6,884 bases of DNA, from NCBI GenBank assembly GCA_027008665.1, contig JALVEA010000460.1, positions 1-6,884 on the forward strand, in the 5' to 3' direction. The DNA is from Thiotrichaceae bacterium. GTDB lineage: Bacteria > Pseudomonadota > Gammaproteobacteria > Thiotrichales > Thiotrichaceae. The notes below the pieces were generated by a model. The model was not told the origin of the DNA and searched no databases. It was given only the letters and a program-made list of their open reading frames with translations. Position 1 is the first letter of the stretch, and the number at the start of each line of letters is the position of its first letter. The translations under genes were made by a program, and so were the position numbers. Positions 1-5,790 of this stretch are shown one piece after another.

Positions 1-110
1 CAATCTTACTTGCCCTTTTGTCCCTGCTTGAATCATCTCAATCGTTGCGTAGAATAACTATGCGCCTCTTGAGATACTCCAATCAGGAACAAAAAATCAG
101 CGTAATATCG
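1..110. repeat. Long imperfect inverted repeat (MITE-like or structured-RNA element), left end probably outside window
   Basis: Bases 1-52 fold back on 58-110 around a 5-base loop (53-57). About 39 of 52 positions pair, counting three G-T pairs. The best blocks are ATCTCAA (35-41) with TTGAGAT (69-75), TTTTGTCCCTG (16-26) with CAGGAACAAAA (84-94, one G-T type mismatch), GCGTAG (47-52) with CTATGC (58-63), and base 1 is still paired (to 110), so the palindrome probably continues left of the window. I find no convincing reading frame in it. A long mostly paired palindrome with a tiny loop and no protein fits a miniature inverted-repeat element or a remnant of one; a transcribed hairpin RNA is the alternative. 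The palindrome is read directly from the sequence; the element class is inferred. Confidence 0.5.
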
Positions 111-130
111 GTAAATTCATTACTTGAAAC

Positions 131-174
131 TTCCTAAATTCCTCGCCTTACGTTCCCAAATAAATTTAGGAACG
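131..174. repeat. REP-like palindrome with two alternative foldings
   Basis: CGTTCCCAAAT (151-161) pairs with ATTTAGGAACG (164-174) across a 2-base loop with a single C/A mismatch. The same right arm also pairs perfectly for 10 bases with TTCCTAAATT (131-140) via 163-172. The CGTTCC...GGAACG ends resemble short dispersed GTTCCC-type palindromes often seen between genes in gammaproteobacteria, some of which are REP elements. That family assignment is from memory and would need copies elsewhere in the genome. It lies between the long palindrome at 1-110 and the hairpin at 201-229. Confidence 0.4.
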
Positions 175-200
175 AGTGAAAAAACTATAATCAACAGTTT

Positions 201-229
201 GCGAGACGGGTTTTTTAAACCCGTCTCGC
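201..229 (-). terminator. Perfect 13-bp hairpin after the binding-protein gene, probable terminator
   Basis: GCGAGACGGGTTT (201-213) is exactly complementary to AAACCCGTCTCGC (217-229), with a 3-base loop. It begins 4 bases after the stop codon of the minus-strand binding-protein gene, where a transcription terminator is expected. The stem base is GC-rich. The U-tract is not adjacent: on the minus strand the next run of T comes about 20 bases further on (near 179-184), so this is not a textbook intrinsic terminator. It could also be a dispersed palindromic repeat doing the same job, or a 3' end stabilising hairpin. Confidence 0.55.
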
Positions 230-233
230 TAGT

Positions 234-1280
234 TTACTTAAGCAACCAAGCGCTAAATTTCTCGCCTAACTCTGATCCATTATCTGCCCAAAATTCGGCA
301 CTGGCTTTAATCCCTTCATCCAAATGTGCTGATGGAAGCTGTGGTTTAACCGCTTCAGCAATCAAAGATTCAGATGATTTACGCGTTGGACCGTAGGCAA
401 CATCTTGCATACCTGCAAGTGGCTTTGTTTTAGTGGCAGCAAGAATAAACTTAATCGCTTCTTCTTTATTCTTAGAGCCTTTAGGAATCGCCCAGCCATC
501 TAGGTCATAAATTTGCCCATCCCAAACAATATTGAAATCACTTTTATCTTTTTGAATAGCACTATAAATACGACCATTAGCTGACTGTACAATCACCGCT
601 CCACCATCATTGAGTAATTGAGGTGCTTGTGACCATGAGTCAAACCAGACAATATCTTTTTTAATCGTATCGAGCTTAGCAAAGGCGCGTTTAACCCCTT
701 TTTCTGTTCCTAATACTTTATAAATATCTTTAAGCGCAACACCATCTGCCATTAATGCCCATTCTAAATTAACCTGTGGTCTTTTTCTAAAGGCGCGTTT
801 ACCTGGAATTTTTTTGGTATCAAAAATATCAGCAACCGTTTTTGGCTTGGTTTTGATATCATTTTTATGCGCAAATATAACGGACCAAACAATATTACCT
901 ACCGCACATTCACTACTCAGAGCCGCTGGAATAAAATCATCTTTAGCTGCTTTTCCATCATCACCTTTAGGTAATCTATCTTGTGGAAAAACTTCTAGCA
1001 TCCCTTCAGAACAGGCTCTTTCAACATCAATGTATTCAATATCTAAAACGTCCCATTTAACATTTTTAGACTCTACCTGCGCTTTAAGCTCAGCAACACC
1101 ACCTGAATAATCTTCAAAGAGAATTTTTGTCCCTGACTCCTTCGCATAAGGGTCAATCATATGTTTTTTCTGTGCCGCACCATAAGCACCACCAAATGAT
1201 ACAACCGTTAATTCTCCCGCTACAATATTTGCAGACAGTAGTGAACTTGCCACTAATAAGCCTAGCTTTAATTTTTTCAT
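234..1280 (-). CDS. Periplasmic substrate-binding protein of a PotD/PotF-type ABC importer
   Basis: A 348-residue protein of usual length for the spermidine/putrescine-binding family (COG0687 type). It should capture a small solute, perhaps a polyamine, in the periplasm and deliver it to a membrane ABC transporter. Residues 1-21 form a Sec signal peptide (KKLK, then a hydrophobic stretch, cleavage likely after IVA). The mature protein opens with ELTVVSFGGAYG, a typical first strand and glycine loop of this family. C90 and C125, the latter in the segment SSECAVGNIVWS, are the only cysteines and could form a disulfide. The ATG has a strong Shine-Dalgarno sequence (AAGGAG, 1291-1296), so the start is secure. 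It follows the ATPase gene by 68 bases on the same strand and ends at a strong hairpin. The substrate cannot be told from sequence; polyamine is the family default, and other cationic or organic solutes are possible. Confidence 0.88.
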   Translation of the reverse strand: MKKLKLGLLVASSLLSANIVAGELTVVSFGGAYGAAQKKHMIDPYAKESGTKILFEDYSGGVAELKAQVESKNVKWDVLDIEYIDVERACSEGMLEVFPQDRLPKGDDGKAAKDDFIPAALSSECAVGNIVWSVIFAHKNDIKTKPKTVADIFDTKKIPGKRAFRKRPQVNLEWALMADGVALKDIYKVLGTEKGVKRAFAKLDTIKKDIVWFDSWSQAPQLLNDGGAVIVQSANGRIYSAIQKDKSDFNIVWDGQIYDLDGWAIPKGSKNKEEAIKFILAATKTKPLAGMQDVAYGPTRKSSESLIAEAVKPQLPSAHLDEGIKASAEFWADNGSELGEKFSAWLLK

Positions 1281-1290
1281 TCTTTTACTT

Positions 1291-1296
1291 CTCCTT
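1291..1296 (-). promoter_or_regulatory. Strong Shine-Dalgarno site of the binding-protein gene
   Basis: AAGGAG on the minus strand, 10 bases before the ATG at 1278-1280. It is much stronger than anything before the upstream ATPase gene, which fits the usual need for more binding protein than ATPase. Confidence 0.7.
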
Positions 1297-1321
1297 GAGT
1301 TATAAATTTGTCAATACTAAG

Positions 1322-1337
1322 AGACTCAGCAGAGTCT
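1322..1337 (-). promoter_or_regulatory. Small intercistronic hairpin between ATPase and binding-protein genes
   Basis: AGACTC (1322-1327) and GAGTCT (1332-1337) form a perfect 6-bp stem with a 4-base loop, 11 bases after the ATPase stop codon. No T-run follows on the minus strand, so it is unlikely to be a full terminator. It could be a weak attenuator or an RNA-stability element that sets different levels for the two genes. Just beyond it on the minus strand lies TTGACA (1309-1314), a consensus -35 hexamer, but I see no -10 at the proper distance. Confidence 0.35.
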
Positions 1338-1348
1338 GGAAAGCTATC

Positions 1349-2446
1349 CTAGCTAATTTGCAAAGCACGACAATCTTTGGACAACCAGCCTAATGTTACG
1401 GCTTGTCCTTCTTCTAAATCATCAAATTTAAAAGAATTGGGTTGTTTAATAATAAACTCGGCACTCTCACCTAAAAATGTAATATAAATTCGTAGATGGT
1501 CACCGATATAAATAATTTGTTTAATCATTCCTGTAAAAATATTATCACAAGCAATATTATGTTTATCTGGGTTTAAGATCACTTTTTCAGGGCGAATAGA
1601 TAAATACACCTCGGTATCGGAAGGGGTAAGATTGACAGCTAAGGCACTTACTGTATCATTTTCTGTTACCTTAACTTGCACGGTGCCATTATCCTGATGC
1701 GATATAATATGACCGTTTAAATAATTATTTTCACCAATAAACTCCGCCACAAACTTATTATCAGGGCGCTCATAAAGTGTTTTAGGATCAGATATTTGCT
1801 GGATAACACCCTGCTCAAAAACGGCAATACGATCAGACATAGTCAATGCTTCAGTTTGATCATGGGTGACATAGATAACAGTAAAACCTAGCATTTTATG
1901 CAGTTTTTTAATTTCATACTGCATTTGCTCACGTAAATTTTTATCCAATGCGCCTAAAGGTTCATCCATCAAAACTAATTGTGGCTCATAAACTAATGCC
2001 CTTGCTAATGCTACTCTTTGTTTTTGACCGCCTGAAAGTTGATTCGGATAACGATTAGCAAAACTTTGTAATTCAACCAAATCCAAATATTTATTCACTC
2101 TCGCTTTTTTATCCGCTTTCGGCATTTTGCGAAACTTGAGCGGATATGCTAGATTTTCGGCAATGGTCATATGAGGGAATAAAGCATAGTTTTGAAACAC
2201 CATGCCAATATTACGTTTATGCGGGGTTGTGTGGCGAATGGCTTTGCCATTAACATAAATTTCACCACTGGTAATATCTTCAAAACCTGCCAACAACATC
2301 AAACAAGTTGTTTTACCTGAGCCAGAGGGACCTAGCATCGTCACAAATTCACCTTGTTTTATATCAAGATTTAGTGCTTTAACAACGAAAACTTTACCAT
2401 CGTAACTTTTCTTTACTTGATCGAATTTAACACAGATATCGGACAT
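1349..2446 (-). CDS. potA: ABC importer ATPase, PotA-like (spermidine/putrescine type)
   Basis: A 365-residue cytoplasmic ATPase that should power the importer using the binding protein encoded just downstream. All nucleotide-binding motifs are intact: Walker A GPSGSGKT (39-46), Q-loop glutamine (Q85), signature LSGGQ (137-141), Walker B LVLMDEP (157-163), D-loop GALD (165-168) and switch histidine H195. Residues from about 240 to the end form the C-terminal TOBE-type regulatory/substrate-related domain, with the family landmark LSIRPEKV (282-289). Length and layout match the PotA/CysA/FbpC class of importer ATPases; pairing with a COG0687-type binding protein favours the Pot branch, so the symbol is a class name, not proof of polyamine transport. 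No clear Shine-Dalgarno site precedes the ATG. The expected permease genes (potB, potC types) are not in the window. Confidence 0.88.
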   Translation of the reverse strand: MSDICVKFDQVKKSYDGKVFVVKALNLDIKQGEFVTMLGPSGSGKTTCLMLLAGFEDITSGEIYVNGKAIRHTTPHKRNIGMVFQNYALFPHMTIAENLAYPLKFRKMPKADKKARVNKYLDLVELQSFANRYPNQLSGGQKQRVALARALVYEPQLVLMDEPLGALDKNLREQMQYEIKKLHKMLGFTVIYVTHDQTEALTMSDRIAVFEQGVIQQISDPKTLYERPDNKFVAEFIGENNYLNGHIISHQDNGTVQVKVTENDTVSALAVNLTPSDTEVYLSIRPEKVILNPDKHNIACDNIFTGMIKQIIYIGDHLRIYITFLGESAEFIIKQPNSFKFDDLEEGQAVTLGWLSKDCRALQIS

Positions 2447-2477
2447 ATTTTATGCTTACATTTAGAATGATCTCTAT

Positions 2478-2506
2478 ACCCTAGTTTAGAAATTGCGATA
2501 AATCAA
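2478..2506 (-). promoter_or_regulatory. Candidate promoter of the PotA-like/binding-protein unit
   Basis: On the minus strand TTGATT (2501-2506, four of six -35 consensus bases) is followed after exactly 17 bases by TAGGGT (2478-2483), which keeps the key T, A and final T of the -10 consensus. It lies about 30 bases before the ATPase ATG. Spacing is ideal but the -10 is mediocre. Confidence 0.3.
2493..2506. promoter_or_regulatory. FNR/ANR-like palindrome in the divergent promoter region
   Basis: TTGCGATAAATCAA matches the FNR/ANR consensus TTGAT-N4-ATCAA at 8 of 10 defined positions, with one perfect half-site. It overlaps the candidate -35 box of the minus-strand ATPase unit, a position where binding would repress. 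In AT-rich DNA a match of this quality can occur by chance. Confidence 0.25.
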
Positions 2507-2538
2507 TTTTTAAGGCTTTTTTATTTTCCTACGCATCA

Positions 2539-2544
2539 TATAAT
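2539..2544 (+). promoter_or_regulatory. Candidate -10 box for the TRIC-family gene
   Basis: A perfect TATAAT lies 46 bases before the ATG at 2591. The expected -35 region (around 2516-2522) is a T-rich stretch without a good TTGACA match. A second TATAAT at 2583-2588 is only 2 bases from the ATG and is unlikely to serve as a promoter. Confidence 0.35.
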
Positions 2545-2590
2545 AGAATCAACAAGTTTCACGCCAAACAGAAGCAAGCGGGTATAATTT

Positions 2591-3226
2591 ATGTCAATTC
2601 AACCAACCCCTTATCTACTTGATAATCTATATTGGATTACAATTATCGCGGTCATAGTCTCCTCTGCCTCAGCAGTACTAAAAGCTGGCTTTAAACAGTT
2701 TGATTTATTTGGCGTTATTATTATTGCGATAGCCACAGGCTTAGGGGGTGGCTCTTTACGTGATATATTGCTAGATAGAGAGGTATTTTGGATAGCAGAT
2801 CAGGTATTTTTTATCGCTTCACTATTGAGTGCTGTTTTTATTTTTATCCTATCCCGCTTTATTAGAATATCCTCAAAACTCTTTCTGATCCCTGATGCAG
2901 CAGGTTTAGCCACTTTTGCAATAGCAGGCACTTTAGTTGCCTTAATGCTTGATACACCTTGGCTAGTAGCAAGTTTTATGGGGGTGATGACAGGAACAAT
3001 GGGCGGAATTTTTAGAGATATTTTATGTAATGAGACACCTGTAGTTTTTAAAAGCCCTCTCTATGCGACCGTGTCATGGGCGGGTTCACTGCTTTATATT
3101 TATCTATTGTATAGAGAGGTCGACTTGACCATTGCTACCATTATGGTTGGATTACTAATTTTTACTTCACGCTTATTAGCGATTAAATATAGGCTAAGTT
3201 TGCCCAAGTTTAAACGCAAAGATTAG
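2591..3226 (+). CDS. TRIC-family (UPF0126, YicG/YadS-like) inner-membrane protein
   Basis: A 211-residue, almost wholly hydrophobic protein with about seven membrane helices, the usual size of the family. It shows the internal duplication typical of UPF0126: GLGGGSLRD (50-58) in the first half and GTMGGIFRD (135-143) in the second, plus DAAGLATFAIAGT (102-114) starting the second repeat. Bacterial TRIC homologues form cation-permeable trimers, and mutant-fitness work on some UPF0126 members proposed glycine transport; the substrate here is not evident. The tail KYRLSLPKFKRKD is strongly basic and should be cytoplasmic. The start follows a weak G-rich site (GCGGG); there is no other nearby in-frame ATG. 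It is read from its own promoter, divergent from the ATPase unit, and converges with ccoI, the stops being 6 bp apart. No functional link to either neighbour is apparent. Confidence 0.88.
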   Translation: MSIQPTPYLLDNLYWITIIAVIVSSASAVLKAGFKQFDLFGVIIIAIATGLGGGSLRDILLDREVFWIADQVFFIASLLSAVFIFILSRFIRISSKLFLIPDAAGLATFAIAGTLVALMLDTPWLVASFMGVMTGTMGGIFRDILCNETPVVFKSPLYATVSWAGSLLYIYLLYREVDLTIATIMVGLLIFTSRLLAIKYRLSLPKFKRKD

Positions 3227-3232
3227 GGGTCA

Positions 3233-5671
3233 TTACTTTCGCAATCTTAATGCATTAAATACCACAATCAATGAGCTAAATGACATACCAAGGGCAGCCA
3301 TCCACGGTGCAAGCATGGCGGTAGCAGCTAACGGTATAGCAAGTAGATTATAAGCAATTGCCCATATAAAATTTTGTTTAATAATGCGTTGCATTTCTCT
3401 AGCTGTTTTAATCGCCTCAGGTAGCAGAGTTAGTTTTTCTGATAGCAGTATCATATCGGCACTAACTTGAGCTAATTGTGAACCTTCACCCATTGCGACA
3501 GACACTTGCGCTCCTGCAAGGACAGGCGCATCGTTTACGCCATCGCCTATCATGGCGACGATTTCACCTTGTTGCTGACTTTTTTGCAAATATTCTAGTT
3601 TTTGCGCTGGTAATAATTCACCTATTGCCTGCTCTATACAGAGTGTTATCGCAATATTATCAACCACATTTTGTTTATCACCGCTCAAAAGGGTAATATT
3701 AATTCCCATATTTTTTAGTTCACAGATTGCCTCTGTTGCCTCGGCTCTTATTTTATCTTCTAATTTAAAGATTGCTAACCATTGTGAATTTTTATTGGAT
3801 TGTTTGCCTAAATAAATATAACTACTGCCCTGCCCTTTGATACTATCCTCAATTCCACTTTCTAATGTTAATTCTCCTGCTATTTCGCTGACATAGCTCT
3901 CTGTTCCAATACGGTATAATGTATTTTCAAAGTATCCTTCAATCCCTTTGCCCGATTCTGCTTTTATTTTTTTAAAATGGATAATCTGATCAATATCAGA
4001 CAGTAATGCCTTAGCAATGGGATGTTCTGATGCCGTTTCCAAACCTGCCGCTAATTGCTGACACTGCTCTATTGATAATTCTCCTAATGGTTGCACTTCA
4101 CTAACCACTAGATTGCCGTGGGTTAATGTGCCTGTTTTATCAAAGAAAATATGACTGACTTTTGCCAAGGTTTCTAGCGCATGACCACGTGTAGTGAGTA
4201 TTCCTTTTTCAGTTAAGACCCCTGTTGCCGTGGTTAATGCAGCAGGAGTTGCGAGAGATAAAGCACAGGGACAGGTAACAACTAAAACAGAAAGCATAAC
4301 CCAAAATGCATTAGTAGGTTCATAAAACCACCAAAAACCAAAAACACCAAGGGCAATAATTAACATCACACCGACAAACCATGCCGCAAAAAGATCTGCA
4401 AAACGGGCTAGGCTTGGTTTTTCACTTTGAGCGCGTTCTAACAGGCGCACAATGGAAGATAAAACGGTACTATCTCCCAGTTTATCCACCCGCATAGTAA
4501 AAGGACTTTCAATATTATGCGTTCCACCTGTGACGAAATCATTTATTTTTTTACTAACAGGAAGACTTTCACCTGTTAATAAGGATTCATTAACACTGCT
4601 TTGACCTTCTATGACAACCCCATCAGCAGGAATAATTTCACCAGGTTTTACCAATAATCTATCTCCAAGTTCTAATTCATTCACTGCAACCAGTGTATAT
4701 TGATTGCCTTCAATTTTAGTTGCAGTCACAGGGGTTAAGCGAATCAGTTCATCTGCAACTTGCCCTGATTTATGCCGTGCACCCATTTCCAAAAAACGCC
4801 CAACCAGCAAGAAAAAGGTAAACATGGCAACCGAATCAAAATAAACCTCACCTGTTTGGGTCACGGTTGCCCAGATACTAGCAAAATAAGCAGTTGCAAT
4901 AGCAATGGCAACAGGAACATCCATGCCTAATTGTCGGCGCTTTAAGTCTCTCCATGCGGAGATAAAGAAAATACGTGCAGAATAGAATACGACAGGGGTT
5001 AAAATCAGCAAACTCATCCAACGCAATAACTGGGTCATATTGCTATTCATATCAGAATCCGCACCAATATAAAGTGCAATCGCAACCATCATTGCTTGCA
5101 TCATTCCCACACCCGCAACCGCTATACGACGTAATGCTTTTGATTTTTCTTCTTTTTGCAGTGTCTCCATACGCCCAGCATCAAAAGGATGGGCATGATA
5201 GCCAATATTGCTTATTTCTTTAAGGATTTCACTCAGCTGGATTTTGTTATTATCCCATTTCAAACTGGCACGATGGGTACTGTAATTAATACGAAATTCA
5301 ACAACCCCTTCAAGTTGTTTAATATGATGCTCATTTAACCAGACACAGGCAGCACAAACAATGCCTTCAAGAATCAGGGAAGCCTCACGCATTGCTACAC
5401 TAGAGTTATTATCTATCTGATGAACAAAGGATTTTTGCAAATCGTCATTATCATAAACAGTTAATTGACGTAATTCCTCAGGAACTAAATCTTCCACTTT
5501 ATTTGATTTATCAGTACGAAAATTATAGAAATTTTCCAACTTGTTTTCAACAATGGCTTTAGCGACTGATTCACAGCCAATACAGCACATAGCACGCGCT
5601 TTATTATTGATAATAACAGAATGATTAAAGCCTTGAGGGATAGGGAGACCACAGTGGAAACATTCTTTCAT
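3233..5671 (-). CDS. ccoI: CcoI/FixI copper-transporting P1B-type ATPase for cbb3 oxidase assembly
   Basis: An inner-membrane ATPase that exports Cu(I) toward the periplasm to supply the CuB centre of cytochrome cbb3 oxidase. With 812 residues it has the normal CcoI length. In order: N-terminal cysteine region CFHCG (3-7) and CCIGC (29-33), typical of CcoI rather than CopA; a heavy-metal-associated domain with CAAC (106-109); membrane helices from about 180; the actuator TGE (366-368); the membrane metal site CPC (467-469); the phosphorylation site DKTGT (511-515, D511); SEHP (548-551); GDGVNDAP (709-716); and the last helix with MSFSS (796-800). Every catalytic residue is present. I chose the ATG at 5669-5671 because AAGGA (5682-5686) lies 10 bases upstream and the family begins close to the CxHCG motif; an in-frame ATG at 5698, adding nine residues, has no such site. 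It is separated from ccoH by 119 bases. No ccoS follows. Confidence 0.95.
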   Translation of the reverse strand: MKECFHCGLPIPQGFNHSVIINNKARAMCCIGCESVAKAIVENKLENFYNFRTDKSNKVEDLVPEELRQLTVYDNDDLQKSFVHQIDNNSSVAMREASLILEGIVCAACVWLNEHHIKQLEGVVEFRINYSTHRASLKWDNNKIQLSEILKEISNIGYHAHPFDAGRMETLQKEEKSKALRRIAVAGVGMMQAMMVAIALYIGADSDMNSNMTQLLRWMSLLILTPVVFYSARIFFISAWRDLKRRQLGMDVPVAIAIATAYFASIWATVTQTGEVYFDSVAMFTFFLLVGRFLEMGARHKSGQVADELIRLTPVTATKIEGNQYTLVAVNELELGDRLLVKPGEIIPADGVVIEGQSSVNESLLTGESLPVSKKINDFVTGGTHNIESPFTMRVDKLGDSTVLSSIVRLLERAQSEKPSLARFADLFAAWFVGVMLIIALGVFGFWWFYEPTNAFWVMLSVLVVTCPCALSLATPAALTTATGVLTEKGILTTRGHALETLAKVSHIFFDKTGTLTHGNLVVSEVQPLGELSIEQCQQLAAGLETASEHPIAKALLSDIDQIIHFKKIKAESGKGIEGYFENTLYRIGTESYVSEIAGELTLESGIEDSIKGQGSSYIYLGKQSNKNSQWLAIFKLEDKIRAEATEAICELKNMGINITLLSGDKQNVVDNIAITLCIEQAIGELLPAQKLEYLQKSQQQGEIVAMIGDGVNDAPVLAGAQVSVAMGEGSQLAQVSADMILLSEKLTLLPEAIKTAREMQRIIKQNFIWAIAYNLLAIPLAATAMLAPWMAALGMSFSSLIVVFNALRLRK

Positions 5672-5681
5672 AATAGATATT

Positions 5682-5686
5682 TCCTT
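5682..5686 (-). promoter_or_regulatory. Shine-Dalgarno site that decides the ccoI start
   Basis: AAGGA on the minus strand, 10 bases before the ATG at 5669-5671. The alternative upstream ATG at 5696-5698 is preceded by a pyrimidine-rich stretch ending CACCAAA, with no purine-rich site. Confidence 0.65.
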
Positions 5687-5707
5687 ATTAAATTTCATTT
5701 TGGTGAC

Positions 5708-5726
5708 TGAAAAGCTGAAGCTTTCA
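5708..5726 (-). promoter_or_regulatory. Small hairpin in the leader of ccoI
   Basis: TGAAAAGC (5708-5715) pairs with GCTTTCA (5720-5726) with one bulged A and a 4-base loop. It sits between the ccoH stop and the ccoI ribosome binding site. No T-run follows on the minus strand, so it is not a terminator; it may be an RNA-processing or stability element. Confidence 0.25.
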
Positions 5727-5728
5727 CT

Positions 5729-5747
5729 CCTGTTATTGCCTGTTATT
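5729..5747. repeat. Tandem 9-bp direct repeat, 10-bp period, upstream of ccoI
   Basis: CCTGTTATT occurs at 5729-5737 and again at 5739-5747, one base apart, so the copies lie on nearly the same face of the helix. They overlap the expected start point of the candidate promoter at 5753-5780. This is the arrangement of a direct-repeat operator, although simple duplication is equally possible. Confidence 0.35.
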
Positions 5748-5752
5748 AGGAA

Positions 5753-5780
5753 ATTATTTATCTGAAAAGCGATAGAGCAA
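5753..5780 (-). promoter_or_regulatory. Candidate internal promoter for ccoI
   Basis: On the minus strand TTGCTC (5775-5780) and AATAAT (5753-5758, five of six -10 bases) are 16 bases apart. The 119-base gap between ccoH and ccoI is large for a cco operon and could house a separate promoter. The -35 matches only in its first three bases. Confidence 0.25.
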
Positions 5781-5790
5781 CAAAATAATA

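Noticed and set aside
1..110. Possible 3' end of a protein gene on the minus strand
   Set aside because: Every frame is broken by stop codons, and the strong self-complementarity explains the sequence better.
124..396. Open reading frame of 90 codons on the plus strand
   Set aside because: It lacks an ATG at its listed start (TTG), runs through two palindromes and then antisense to the binding-protein gene; the protein has no recognisable pattern.
1309..1314. Consensus -35 hexamer TTGACA (minus strand) before the binding-protein gene
   Set aside because: No acceptable -10 box occurs 16-18 bases downstream; the region there is the ribosome binding site. Not listed as a promoter.
814..1393. 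Plus-strand reading frames opposite the binding-protein gene and the end of the ATPase gene
   Set aside because: They are antisense to confidently identified genes and have low-complexity or patternless translations.
2583..2588. TATAAT directly before the TRIC gene start
   Set aside because: Only 2 bases from the ATG and without a -35 box; it would give a leaderless transcript beginning inside the gene.
3478..3696. Plus-strand reading frame opposite ccoI
   Set aside because: It is antisense to the conserved GDGVNDAP region of ccoI, which explains the sequence completely.
4975..5338. Two plus-strand reading frames opposite the N-terminal half of ccoI
   Set aside because: They lie entirely inside a strongly conserved gene on the other strand, with no ribosome binding site or family likeness.
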